DNA of 64,000 nucleotides from Tipula vernalis (GCA_958295665.1 OY282560.1:53072333-53136332), one strand, 5' to 3'; shown: positions 1-11,600, counted from the stretch's first letter. Numbers and translations are program-made. Notes: generated by a model not told the origin, from the letters alone.

Positions 1-1050
1 TTGCTAAAATGTATTACAAAGGACACACAGAGTTCCGATGCTTAAATACTTAAAGAACTGTTTATGGTTACTCATGCAGATGAGACAGCCACAACAAACA
101 TTTCTTGAATTTTGCCAAATGACATCTTTTAGTGCTACCAATGTCATCAGAAACAATTACATGGCAACGTATAAAGTGCAAGGGCAGGTTTACCATCGCG
201 CTGGATCTCTATTGCTTGTTCGAGATGAAGAGCACACATATTTACAAATTGGCGAATTTTGCCCTTTCCCCTTTGTTCATTTGGCTGTTCATCTGGAATG
301 CTATACTCAGAGGTACCAACATTCTGCATATGGAACGCAACATCAAAAAAATGTCAAAGACGCAAACAAAGAAAAGCTGTAGAAGGATACAATTTATATT
401 CAACCGATGTGTTGAATATATTGTGTACCGTTCATCCCAACAATGCAGAATACGCGGACCCACATCGTTTCAACAATTGACAACAGTTGGTGCCCAAGAT
501 TCGCACATTATTTTCCATCATCATGACAACTTGCTTCCCGTCTAATCCGAAAGATTTGTGAGAAAAATACAAAGATCAAATGAGTGAAGATATTTTATAT
601 CGAATTCTCACCGGAAATGTATAACGAAGCGCTAATCATGATTGAGGACAAATGTGTATCCATCGTCAAGAAAACGCACATCCAATTAGGAATGGTTGCA
701 TCGAATCGATTAGCAGATGATGTATACTGTCAATGAGTTGCAGACATTAATTCAAACAAATCTACCAAAACTGACGATACAACAACACAACGCATATAAC
801 CGCATTATGAATGCGATTTCACAGCAAATCGGGGGTTTGTTTTTTCTCGTTGCACCAGGTACAATATATAAGCAAAATATTTCTCTTATCATTGATTTTG
901 GCGACCATTCGCTCACAAAATAATATTGCATTGGCCGTCGCACCTTCTGGCATTGCAGCAACTGTTTTAGATGGAGGTAGAACAGCGTATTGTGCATTCA
1001 AATTGCCATTAAACATGTAGTTTACTGAGACACCCATATGCAACATAAAA
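1..1050 (+). pseudogene. Helitron Rep/helicase ORF, decayed 5' part
   Basis: Fragments in several frames match the protein of insect Helitrons (rolling-circle transposons encoding a Rep nuclease and a PIF1-like helicase). Seen: QGQVYHRAGSLL near 180-220; PEMYNEALIMIEDKC with QLGMVASNR near 615-700; a helicase start with QQIGGLFFLVAPG near 820-860, where the Walker A glycine-lysine run expected after APG is missing; then LLSLILATIRSQNN and APSGIAATVLDGGRTA near 880-980, ending LPLNM-stop. Many frameshifts and stops separate these blocks, so it cannot be functional. The frame resumes at about 2853, so 1052-2852 is a later insertion. The element continues left of the window. Helitron assignment rests on family motifs I recognise. 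Confidence 0.85.
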
Positions 1051-1261
1051 AAAAATATAAAGGGCTGAAACCTCACGAGGTGATCAGAACTTCGGTCTGT
1101 ATTACGTGAGTTCATCAGATTATATCAAGTCAACTCAAACTAACTCCCGAATCAATCAATCTCCAATTCAATCCCAGCGTAATCTCCAACGAAATCACAA
1201 AATCCAACGACATCACCATCACCATCACCAGCGCAATCACCCTCACCATCATCATGACCAT

Positions 1262-1380
1262 TACCTTGTTATAGAAATATTTATCAATTTTTTATATATG
1301 CTGGTTTGAAAATTGAGTTGGGTATATTTTGGGTATTGAGTTTGGGGTTGAGTTGGAAGTTAAGTTAGGGATCAATTCAA
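1262..1380 (+). repeat. Left inverted-repeat arm of the satellite-bearing insertion
   Basis: This arm reads roughly as the reverse complement of 2410-2520: a shared ATATATGCTGGTT-type block followed by a GAGTTGGG-rich stretch. With its partner it brackets the satellite at 1385-2045. Confidence 0.65.
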
Positions 1381-1384
1381 ATAA

Positions 1385-2045
1385 GCCGAATTTCATAATA
1401 ATTGGTTGAGAAATAGGCTGGTTCCATCATACTTGGCGATATTCCAGAAATTCACCCAAAAATCATTTTAAAATCCCATTTCCAATGCAGAAGCCGAATT
1501 TCATCATAATTGGTTGAGAAATAGGCAAATTCCATAGAACGGAAGAGTAGAATCCCATTTCTAACGCATATGTCAAATTTAATCATAATTGGTTGAGAAA
1601 TAGGGAAGTTCCATCATACTTGGCCATATTCCAGAACTTCATCCAAAAATCATTTCAGAATCCCATTTTCAACGCACATGTCGAATTTCATCATAATCGG
1701 TTGATAAATGTGCAAGTTCCCTCATATTGGCCATATTCCAGAACTTCATCCAAAAACCATTTTAGAATCCCATTGCCAATGCACAAGCCGAATTTCACCA
1801 TAATTGGTTGAGAAATAGGGATGTTCCATCATACTTAGCCATATTCCAGAACTTCATCCAAAAATCATTTGAGAATCCCAACACACTAATGGGTTGAGAA
1901 ATATACAAGTTCCCTCATACTTTTCCATATTCCAGAACTTCATCCAAAAATCATTTTAGAATCCCATTTCCATCGCGGAAGTCAAATTTTACTAAAATCA
2001 GTTAAGAAATAGATAAGTTACATCATAATTGGCCATCCCTTTAAT
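1385..2045 (+). repeat. 108-bp satellite, about six diverged monomers
   Basis: Tandem units carry the landmarks GGCCATATTCCAGAACTTCA, ATCATTTTAGAATCCCATTT and a GGTTGAGAAATAG-type linker. It is the same family as the large arrays at 7060-14545. The monomers are more diverged from each other and from the big arrays, and some are shortened. Short ORFs here are chance readings of the repeat. Confidence 0.85.
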
Positions 2046-2409
2046 TTGGTAAAGGTTTAATTTGAAATGTAAAAGGTTCAATTTGAGGTTTGAGATATTA
2101 ACCTTCCTTAAGTCTTAAACAATATTTGTGTAAGGTTTGGTTCAAATCGGTCAAGTCGTATGGATTTGTTTAAATATCATACACATATGCTGTACATACA
2201 TACAAACACTCACTTTATTTTATAGATTGCTCAACTGCTCACTAAACACTGGTACAACACCATCTCAACCCCAATTCAACCCGCAAACGGCCCCCAACTC
2301 AACCCTCAACCCAACCACAAACTCTCTCAAACCAGCATATAAAAAAAATTGGTCAACTGCTCACTATATCTTAACCCAACCCCAACTCAACTCCAACTCA
2401 ACTTGAATT
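2046..2409. other. CAACTC-rich low-complexity DNA, no gene
   Basis: About 360 bp of degenerate CAACTCAACC-like repeats (densest from 2260) after a short non-repetitive stretch. Similar GAGTTGA-rich DNA lies at 1310-1380 and, inverted, at 48300-48480. I see no coding signal; the 89-codon ORF here is low-complexity. Confidence 0.6.
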
Positions 2410-2520
2410 CAACCCGCAAATTGACCCCTAACTTAACCTTTAACTCAACCCCAAACTCAATACCCAACTCAATATTCTAACCAGCATATATAAAAAATTG
2501 GTAAATATTTCTATAACCAG
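2410..2520 (-). repeat. Right inverted-repeat arm of the satellite-bearing insertion
   Basis: Partner of 1262-1380 in opposite orientation, with AACCAGCATATATAAAAAAT near 2482-2501 and ATAGAAATAT/ATATTTCTAT near the outer edge. Confidence 0.65.
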
Positions 2521-2654
2521 GTATTTTGGGTCAAATCGTATGGCAGGTACCCGACCTTCTTGACGCACAGGTTCCAAAATCTCGGCCTTGACCATAGAAA
2601 CAGATTGGCAAAAAAAATTCTAAATCGAATAAGCCGTTCTCGATATAGCATGGC

Positions 2655-2725
2655 GGGTACAGACATACAGACATCCAGACATCCAGTTACCCAGACATCG
2701 AGACATCTAGACAGACGGACGGACA
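2655..2725 (+). repeat. Short-period ACAGACATC repeat
   Basis: Imperfect tandem copies of a CAGACATC-type 8-10 bp unit followed by GACGGACGG and a T-rich run. It looks like a degenerate microsatellite inside the insertion. Confidence 0.6.
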
Positions 2726-2852
2726 TTTCTTTCTTTTTTTTCCTTTTTTAGACTCAGGGACTTTCAAAACGTCGAGAAAAGTGGTTTTGGACCAACTAAA
2801 TTTTTGATCATTTTTGACAGGATTTCAAAACTTTGGCCTTTTTAGACCGAAG

Positions 2853-3480
2853 TAATTCAGGAATGGGAAAAGTTATGCAAACATGGGATGAATGCACAAT
2901 GACCCATAAAAAATCTTTGGAGGCAATCAATCGGACGCTCCAAGATTTGTGCACTCATTGCACGATGCAAGAAACGTGATTTTCGTCAGACTCTACCAGT
3001 TACACCATGTACGCCAACCGATAAACTAAACGCATGTCTCAAATCATCTGTTCTTTGGCATAATAATGTTCAGAAAATTTTATTGGCCCCAATTATATTG
3101 GCATATTTCCAAACATCAATTGCAATTACAAAAATCACCAATGGCTAAGCGAACGTGCATTATTGGCGGATAAAAACAATGATGTTAATGCTATTAACAC
3201 AGTCATTCAAAATCAAATATCTGGCAATTCTATAACGTATAAGTCAGTTGATTGCGTCATGACTCAAGACGAAGTCGTCAATTATCCGGTCGAATTGCTG
3301 GATTCACTTGATTTGCCAGAATTGCCACCACACATCATTATGCTTCGAAATATCGATCCGGCACGTCTGTACATTGATATACCATTCGAATTCAAAAGAT
3401 TGTAATTTCCAGTGCGACTCGCATTTGCAATAACCATTGATAAAGCACAAGGATAACAAAACCAAAAATATTGTTTAACG
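2853..3480 (+). pseudogene. Helitron helicase ORF, decayed 3' part
   Basis: This continues the helicase interrupted at about 1050. Readable blocks in family order are WDECTMTHKKSLEAINRTLQ (PIF1-type Walker B region) near 2885-2945, RQTLPVTP near 2988, TDKLNACLKSSVLWH near 3015-3062, and WLSERALLADKNNDVNAIN near 3140-3195. These are followed by TYKSVD, NYPVELLDSLDLPELPPH, IIMLRN, PFEFKRL-stop near 3404, and FPVRLAFAITIDKAQG near 3407-3453. Part of the segment after LPPH is deleted, and frameshifts occur between blocks. The 80-codon open stretch at 3163-3405 is a remnant, not a gene. Confidence 0.88.
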
Positions 3481-3515
3481 AGCATTACAATAATATAATT
3501 ATGACTGAATTATGA

Positions 3516-3612
3516 TTATTACGATGCTTAAGATCATCAAATGTGTCGATAATAAGTAAGACTGTGTTTTAAGACCAATGACAGCCATGACTAAGTGCAG
3601 AATATGAAATCG
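3516..3612 (+). repeat. Dispersed repeat, inverted partner at 14925-15015
   Basis: About 95 bp, including AAGACTGTGTTTTAAGACCA, matches the reverse complement of 14925-15015 at roughly 80 percent or better by eye. It starts just after the Helitron helicase remnant. The partner lies inside the insertion that splits the gypsy copy, so the two are not ends of one simple element. Family unknown. Confidence 0.65.
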
Positions 3613-5121
3613 GACTTAGTTAAGTCGCGAGTACTAAATTAAACAAAAAACTCTTATGTAATACGATTTTTTAGTCTATGACTATGCCTAGGAGACTAAT
3701 GAATCATGTCATAAAATGAATTCATATATTTAACGAAAATATTTAACGAACATCGTGTAAACTGGATTTAGTTCAAATATTACATTCACTAATCGCATGT
3801 TACTGTGTTGGATAATAGAATAAATATTGATCTCTAATGAGTATATCGGGAATACTTGGGTCGGAATACCTTGGGATCAATAAAATCTAGGATTGGTGGG
3901 TTTCAGCCGTTACGCCACCTTGTTAAAGTTAGCCGAAAGATATAAAATGTCGGTAATGCAAATATATTTTAAATAAAATATTTTGACGAAACATATTTTA
4001 AACAACCTAGAAACAGGTATTTTCATGAAGTATGATATTACGACTGGATAAAGGCTCATTTTGGTTTGTCACTGTTTACCATAGGAATTATACTTTAACT
4101 TTCATCAGAAAAGACAAATATAAAATGTAAAAATTTGAATAAATTCAACCTTTAAAGTGTCATATCTGGAAAGTATTTCAATTAGTGAGCGTTACCAACA
4201 ATTATTGCTATAAAAATTGTCAGGGCAAGTTTCATGTGGGGAGCTCAGGAAAATTCGTTTGAATGAATAACCCATATAGAATTTAGAAATTAGTAAAACA
4301 TTAACCTTTAAAGTGTCATGTCTGGAAATTATTGTTGTGAGCCTGCACACCCTGTGCGAAGTTCTAACCTATTTAATTATATTATATGTATATATATGGT
4401 GAAAAGTACGTCAAATCACAAATTTTTGGAAGTCATGTTTTAATTTTATGATTTTTATGTTCTGAATTTGTTGTCTTGATTAAAAAAAAAATTTTGTAGA
4501 AAGTGATTTTTTGTTGTTGTTGTTGTTTAAAATACAGGGTGTCAAATTTTGAGAAAAATGATAAACATGATGTTGTGTTTATGACTATAAAAGGAAAAAT
4601 AAATATTCGATATTTATGATATAGGGCTCGTTTTAAAGGTAAGTTAATACGAATTAATAAAAAAATATAAAAATGGTTAGTTCTTTAATTTCTTCATTTT
4701 CAAATTTCCCGCCAAAATTTTATTTTTGAATTTTCTCAATGATCGTCCAATTTTTTTTTTTTTTTTTTTTTAAATTTTACGTCCTTTAATTCTACTGAAC
4801 ATACTAAAAACTTGCGGTAGCAAAATTTTTCGTTTTCGTGCAAAATACGTTTAAGCATGACTCTACCTATTTTGAAAATTTCAAAAATGGTAGATTTTTG
4901 GTCCTCTTACAAAAACTCGATTTTATTTAATTTTTCCAGGTTAATTTTTTCACTCGTTTTTGTGATTCAAAATTAAATTTAAAACAAAAAATATTGACAG
5001 TAAAAAAATTTATTACAAAACAAGGATAGAAATTTAAAGATATTTATACGGTTAAAATTTACATGTTATATAATCTTCACTATTTGAATATTTTTTATAA
5101 ACGAACGAGAGCACTTTTTAT
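3613..5121. other. AT-rich non-coding stretch upstream of gypsy gag
   Basis: There is no credible gene. Contents: a repeated phrase (TTTAAAGTGTCAT, near 4152 and 4307), homopolymer runs (T-run near 4751-4771), and (GTT)n near 4514. This stretch should contain the gypsy 5' LTR and leader if they were retained, but nothing in it resembles the LTR-like repeat at 17096-17350, so the 5' end is lost or unrecognisable. Confidence 0.55.
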
Positions 5122-6747
5122 TTGGCATTCCTCACTTTCACTCAAAAAAATGAATTCGATGGTAACTCGTCGGAATTAAATCGATTTCTCTCAAATGTTA
5201 AACTTTGTCACGATGCTGGTAAGGATGAAGAACACAAATCTTTTGCTATTAGATTAGCTGTAACTAAATTAAAAGGCAAAGCGTACACAAGTTCGCAAAC
5301 ATTTACAAGCTACGTCGATTTCGAAACAGCTTTAAAAAAACAATTCGGCGAACAGCGTTCTGCTGAACAATTACAAACAGAACTTGTTAAAATTCAACAA
5401 AGGAAAAATGAAGACGTGAGGACGTATGCAAACCGTGTTGATCAGGTGTTAAGCGATTTAAATAACGCATGTTCTCTGCGTAAAGGGGTCGGTTGCACAG
5501 AAGAAATCAAGGCATTAAACGCATCAACAGCTCTGCGATCATTCCAAGAAGGTTTGAAGGAATATATTAAACTGATTGTAAAGGCGTGTCGTTTTAGTAA
5601 TTATATCGATTGTATGAATAAAGCAATAGAAGAAGAAATGCTTCACAATTCTGCAAATGACACAAGCCAATATAAAATTATTCGTTGTTAACTTTGTCGA
5701 AAAATAGGTCATCAAGCCGACAAGTGTTTTAGTTTACCTGAAAATCGGAAAAATCGTACATTTAGTGAAAACCAAGCACAATCAAATAATTTTTCAAATA
5801 CCAATTCATCCGGTAGTTCGAAATCGAATTATTCATTTCAAAATACTAGTTAAATAGGTCATTTAGAAGCGCATATTTAATGAAGCGCGAAGAAAACCTT
5901 CGGATAACTCATCACCAAATGAACAGAATTCAAACTCGGAAAACTCCAACTCACTCGATTCGAAACCGAACACGCCGTTTCGAGTGAGAGATCTTTAAAA
6001 GCACCGTGTTCAACAATACAAGTCACAATGTCATCTTCAGAAAATTGTAATACTCATTCAGAGTTAATCGATCAAAATTTTGCCACTCTATATTCAATAA
6101 ATACTTTCAATGAGCCAAATTCGGATTCTAATAAATACGTCAATTTAAGTCTTGATATATTGAAAGCTAAAAGCGCCAAATTCTTGGTAGATACAGGGGC
6201 GGATATTTCGGTAATAAAAAAATGTTGTATAGACGATAACACTGAATGTAATCCTTTGCCGAAATGTTCGATCAAAGGAATAACAAGTGAGAAAGTTCAC
6301 ACATTGGCTACTTGTAAAGCAAACATTCTTCTACCAAACTATCAAAATGTGGTTCATAATTTTCATATTGTTGCCGATTCTTTTCCAATTGAAGGGCAAG
6401 GAATTTTAGGCAAAGATTTTTTCGAATAATATAAATGTAAAATTAATTATGATCAGCAAATTTTAGAAATCAAACCATCAAATTCGCCAGTTTCTGTAAA
6501 TTTATCGTCGTCCGATGATAATAGAATAGAAATTCCAGCTAGAACTGAAAGAGTTGTAAGTAAAATTGTTAATTTTATAGAAGGGTCGGAATTACTAATT
6601 AAATCTAAAGAAATCCAGCCTGGATTGTTTATTGGAAATACTATCACAAGAATTTCTGATTTTAAAGCCCAAATTTGTCTAATGAATGCAAATAATTATC
6701 CAATTAAAGTTTCTAATTTTGATTTTGAAGCTGAGTTCGCATATTAA
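5122..6747 (+). pseudogene. Ty3/gypsy retrotransposon gag and protease (broken copy)
   Basis: The first open stretch (5122-5691) encodes a Gag-like capsid region with no ATG at its left edge, so the true start is lost or upstream. It ends in a stop inside a nucleocapsid zinc knuckle: C-stop-LC, then GHQADKC (CX2CX4HX4C with the second position a TAA). A second degenerate knuckle, IGHLEAH, lies near 5855-5875. A further frame (6028-6429) holds an aspartic protease with the active-site motif FLVDTGADISV near 6181-6213 and ILGKDFF near 6403-6423. After a TAA at 6427-6429 the frame stays readable (NANNYPIKV near 6688-6714) to about 6747, where homology stops. Pol resumes at 15365. Lineage looks 17.6/297/gypsy-like by pol motifs. 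Confidence 0.85.
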
Positions 6748-6754
6748 CGACTAA

Positions 6755-6930
6755 TAAGCTTCCCCTTAGCCATGCAGCTTTCGGCATATGCAGTGCCACC
6801 TTAGCTTGGGTGAGCTAGTTTTTGGTCCGCCCCAGGTATTTGATTTCCCCGGCACCTGCCATATCTGGCGGGCTTCCCTTATCCGCCACCCGGGGAGACG
6901 CCCGATGGGGAACTAGCATAACCCCACACA
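6755..6930 (+). other. GC-rich island of unknown origin
   Basis: About 175 bp is sharply more GC-rich than its surroundings, with GGTCCGCCCCAGG near 6820, CCACCCGGGGAGACGCCCG near 6887 and GGGGAACTAGC near 6907. Base composition resembles the 3' untranslated end of a LINE or a SINE-like remnant, but I cannot name a family and see no tRNA-like boxes. Confidence 0.4.
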
Positions 6931-6944
6931 GCACATGTATAATA

Positions 6945-7190
6945 AGTATATCAATATCAGTAATTTAAACAGGTTACGGCAGAAGTATAATAATTATTAT
7001 TATTTTAAGTTACTCATATTGATATATTTAAATATATCAATTCGAGTAATGTATGTTGGCCACATTCTATAACTTTATCTAAAAACTATTTAAAAATCGC
7101 ACTTCCAAAGCTTATATTGAATTGCATCACAATTGGTTAAGGAATAGCCAAGTATCCATGTAGCTGTCGAGGTTTATCTGCTGTGAGGCA
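6945..7190 (+). repeat. Inverted-repeat arm of the satellite element (left)
   Basis: Includes AATATATTTAAATATATCAA near 7020-7040 and CAGCTGTCGAGGTTTATCTG-like sequence at about 7161-7182. Both recur as reverse complements at 11845-11965, so the 7060-11850 satellite block is bracketed by inverted termini. Confidence 0.7.
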
Positions 7191-8330
7191 GATCGAAAAT
7201 CAGTGGAGAAATAATCTGTAAGTTACATCCTATTTAGCCATATTCGAGAACTTTATTTAAAACCTATATTGGAATCCCATTTCCAACGCATATATTGAAT
7301 TGTATCACAATCGGTTTAGAAATTTTTCATATTTCAGAAACTCATCTAAAAACCATTTTAGAATCCCGTTTTGATCGCACATGTCAATTTTCATTCAAAT
7401 CGGTTAAGGCGTAGCCAAGTTTCATACTAGTTGGGCATATTTTAAAACATCATCTAAAAATCATTTTAGAATCTTAATTCCAACGCACATGTCACATTGT
7501 ATCACAACAGTTAAGGAATAGCCAAATTCCATCCTAATACGCCATATTCCTGAACTTCACCTAAAAATCAATTTAGAATCAGATTTCCATCGCGCGAGTC
7601 ACATTTCATTAAAATCGGTTAAGGAATAGCCAAGTTCCATCATACTTGGCCATATTCCAGAATTTCACCTAAACATCATTGTAGATTCCCCTTTCCATCG
7701 CGCATTTCTAATTTCACTAAAATCGGTTAAGGAATAGCCAAGTTCCATTCCAGTTGGCCATTTTCCAGAACTTCATCTAAAAATCATTTTAGAATCCCAT
7801 TTCCAACGCACATGTCAAATTTCACTCAAATCGGTTAAAGAATAGTCAAGGTCCATCCTAGTTGGCCATATTCCAGAACTTCATCCATAAAACATTTTAG
7901 AATCCCATTTCCAACGCACATGTCAAATTTCACTAAAATCAGTTAAGAAATAGCTAAGTTCCACTATAATTGGCCATATTCCAGAACTTCATCCAAAAAT
8001 CAATTTAGAATCCCATTTCTATTGCGCATTTTAAATTTCACTAAAAATCAGTTAAGAAATGACCAAGTTCCATCCTAATTGGCCAAATTCCAGAACTACA
8101 CCTAAAAATTAATTTAGAATCAGATTTCCATTGCGCGAATCAAATTTCACTAAAATCGGCTTAGGAATAGCCAAGTTCCATCATAGTTGGCCATTTTCCA
8201 GAACTTCATCTAAAAATCATTTTAGAATCCCATTTCAAACTCACATGTCGAATTGCATCACAATCGGTTAAGAAAAAGCCAAGTTCCATCCTAATTGGCC
8301 ATATCCCAAAACTTCACCTAAAAACAGAGT
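7060..8330 (+). repeat. 108-bp satellite array A (forward), about 11-12 monomers
   Basis: Forward units with landmarks CCAAGTTCCATC, TGGCCATATTCCAGAACTTC, AGAATCCCATTTCC and AAATCGGTTAAG. Monomers differ mainly at a variable segment (CGCACATGT against CGCGCGAGT/GCGCATTTT). The first units are truncated and degenerate, as expected at an array edge. Confidence 0.92.
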
Positions 8331-8334
8331 TTAA

Positions 8335-8690
8335 AATGGGATTTCATTTTGCTCTTCGCTCTTCATTTTTGTTCAAGAGCGCTAATAAAAGCTATTAAAA
8401 AGCTCTTTATAAAGAGCGATATTGTAAAAAAAAAATATCGCTCTGAAGAACTGTAGCATTATTTTTATTATAAGGCTCTTGCTCTTCCACTATTGCGTTT
8501 GTGTTATCATATTTTCGCTCTTTGTTATTGCGCTATATTGAGAAAATAAATACGCTCTGCTCTGATGAATAAAAAAGTCATTATTATATTGCTCTTGCTC
8601 TTATTATTACAGCAAACGGTTACATTCAAAACCTTCTAAATTTCTTTAGAAAGCCAGATTGTTTAATTAGCGAACAGAAGCACGGGCATT
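8335..8690 (+). repeat. AAGAGC-rich element interrupting the satellite (copy 1)
   Basis: About 355 bp, with many GCTCTT/AAGAGC(G) words in both orientations, for example TTGCTCTTCGCTCTTC near 8348. It ends in a conserved tail (TTCTTTAGAAAGCCAGATTG near 8641-8660) that joins the reverse-oriented satellite. It is almost entirely mirrored at 14546-14915. Confidence 0.8.
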
Positions 8691-11600
8691 GGAAATGGGA
8701 TTCTAAAATGATTTTTGGGTGAAGTTCTGGAATATGGCCAACTAGGATGGAACTTCGCTATTCATTAACTGATGTTAGTGAAATTTGACACGCGCGATTT
8801 AAATGGGATTCTAAATTGAGTTTTAGGTGAAGTTCTGGGATATGGCCAATTAGGATGGAACTTGCCTATTTTTTAACCGATTGTGATGCAATTCGACATG
8901 TACGTTCGAAATGGGATTCTAAAATGATTTTTAGATGAAGTCCTGGAATATGACTAATTAGGATGGAACTTGGCTATTCCTCAACCAATTGTGAGATTCT
9001 AAAACGTGTTTTAGATGAAGTTCTGGAATATGGCCAATGGGGAATGGAACTTGGATATTCCTTAACCGATTTTAGTGAAATTTGACATGTGCGATAGAAC
9101 TGGGATTGTAAAATGATTTTTGGGTGAAGTTCTGGAATATGGCCAACTAGGATGGAACTTCGCTATTCATTAACTGATGTTAGTGAAATTTGACACGCGC
9201 GATTTAAATGGGATTCTAAATTGAGTTTTAGGTGAAGTTCTGGGATATGGCCAATTAGGATGGAACTTGCCTATTTTTTAACCGATTGTGATGCAATTCG
9301 ACATGTACGTTCGAAATGGGATTCTAAAATGATTTTTAGATGAAGTCCTGGAATATGACTAATTAGGATGGAACTTGGCTATTCCTCAACCAATTGTGAG
9401 ATTCTAAAACGTGTTTTAGATAAAGTTCTGGAATGTAAGCAATTTGAATGGAACTTGGCTACTTCTTATTCCTTAACCGATTTTAGTGAAATTTGACTCG
9501 TGCGATGGAAATCTGATTCTAAATTGATTTTTGGATCAAGTTCTGGAATATGGCCAATTATGGTGGAACTTGGCTATTTCTTAACCGATTTGAGTGAAAT
9601 TTGACATGTGCGTTGGAAATGGGATTCTAAAATGATTTATGGATAAAGTTCTGGAATATGGCAAACTAGGGTGGAACTTGGTTATTCTTTAACCGATTTG
9701 AGTGAAATTTGACATGTGTGTTGGAAATGGGATTCTAAAATGATTTTTAGATGAAGTTCTGGAATATGGCCAATGGGGATAGAACTTGGCTATTCCTTAA
9801 CCGATTTTAGTGAAATTTAAAATACGCAATGGAAATGGGATTCTAAAATGATTTTCGAATGAAGTTCTGGAATATGGCCAATTATGGCGGAACTTGGCTA
9901 TTTCTCAACCGATTTGAGTGAAATTTGACATGTGTGTTGGAAATGGGATTCTAAAATGATTTATGGATAAAGTTCTGGAATATGGACAACTAGGATGGAA
10001 CTTGGCTATTCTTTAACCGATTTGAGTGAAATTTGACATGTGCGTTGGAAATGGGATTCTAAAATAATTTTTAGGTGAGGTTCTGGAATATGGCCAATGG
10101 GGATGGAACTTGGCTATTCCTTAACCGATTTGAGTGAAATTCAAAATGCGCAATGGAAATGGGTTTCTAAAATGATTTTCGGATGAAATTCTGGAATATG
10201 GCCGATTAAGTTGGAACTTGGCTATTTCTTAACCGATTTGAGTGAAATTTGACATGTGCGTTGGAAATGGGATTCTAAAATGATTTATGGATAAAGTTCT
10301 GGAATATGTCCAACTAGGATGGAACTTGGCTATTCTTTAACCGATTTGAGTGAAATTTGACAAGTGCGTTGGAAATGGGATTATAAAATGATTTTTAGAT
10401 GAAGTTCTGGAATATGGACAATTGGAATGGAACTTGGCTATTCCTTAACTGATTTTAGTGAAATTTAAAATACGCAATGGAAATGGGATTCTAAAATGAT
10501 TTTCGGATGAAGTTCTGGAATATGGCCAATTATGGCGGAACTTGGCTATTTCTCAACCGATTTGAGTGAAATTTGACATGTGTGTTGGAAATGGGATTCT
10601 AAAATGATTTATGGATAAAGTTCTGGAATATGGACAACTAGGATGGAACTTGGCTATTCTTTAACCGATTTGAGTGAAATTTGACATGTGCGTTGGAAAT
10701 GGGATTCTAAAATAATTTTTAGGTGAAGTTCTGGAATATGGCCAATGGGGATGGAACTTGGCTATTCCTTAACCGATTTGAGTGAAATTCAAAATGCGCA
10801 ATGGAAATGGGATTCTAAAATGATTTTCGGATGAAATTCTGGAATATGGCCGATTAAGTTGGAACTTGGCTATTTCTCAACCGATTTGAGTGCAATTTGA
10901 CATGTGCGTTGGAAATGGGATTCTAAAATGATTTATGGATAAAGTTCTGGAATATGTCCAACTAGGATGGAACTTGGCTATTCTTTAACCGATTTGAGTG
11001 AAATTTGACAAGTGCGTTGGAAATGGGATTATAAAATGATTTTTATATGAAGTTCTGGAATATGGACAATTGGAATGGAACTTGGCTATTCCTTAACCGA
11101 TTTTAGTGAAATTTAAAATGCGCAATGGACATGGGACTCTAAAATGATTTTCGGATGAAGTTCTGGAATATGGCCAATTATGGTGGAACTTGGCTATCTC
11201 TTAACCGGTTTGAGTGAAATTTGACATGTGCATTGGAAATGGGATTCTAAAATGATTTATGGATAAATTTCTGGAATATGGCCAACTAGGATGGAACTTG
11301 GCTATTATTTAACCGATTTGAGTGTGAAATTTGACACGCGCGATGGAAATGGGATTCTACAATGATTTTTAGATGAATATGGCCAACTAGGATGGAACTT
11401 GGCTATTTCTTAACTGATTGTGATGCTATTCGACATGTGCGTTTGAAATGGGATGAATGAAGTTCTGGATTTTAGAGAAATTTGACATGCGCGATGGGAA
11501 CGGGATTCTACAATGATTTTTAGAGTTCTGGAATATGGTCAACTTCCTTAACCGATTGTGATACAATGTAACATGTGCGTTGGAAATAAGATTCTAAAAT

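Larger units (their letters stand above)
1052..2852. mobile_element. 1.8 kb satellite-bearing insertion inside the Helitron ORF
   Basis: The helicase reading breaks after the residues NIKK at about 1050 and resumes with GMGK at about 2853, as if the inserted DNA were absent. The left end carries a conserved block (ACCTCACGAGGTGATCAG at about 1070-1088, then CTTCGGTCT). The right end has the partial inverse AGACCGAAG at about 2838. Inside are CAACTC-rich degenerate repeats, an inverted-repeat pair (1262-1380 and 2410-2520), about six copies of the 108-bp satellite, and a short-period repeat near 2655-2725. It has no coding capacity. Its end sequence recurs inverted at about 48490-48535, so I infer a non-autonomous element family. 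Exact ends and target duplication are not resolved. Confidence 0.7.

Noticed and set aside
1106..1309. His-rich 67-codon ORF
   Set aside because: Low-complexity CACCAT repeats inside the insertion; no conserved features.
1593..1811. 72-codon ORF on the plus strand
   Set aside because: Lies wholly inside 108-bp satellite monomers; the reading repeats with the repeat.
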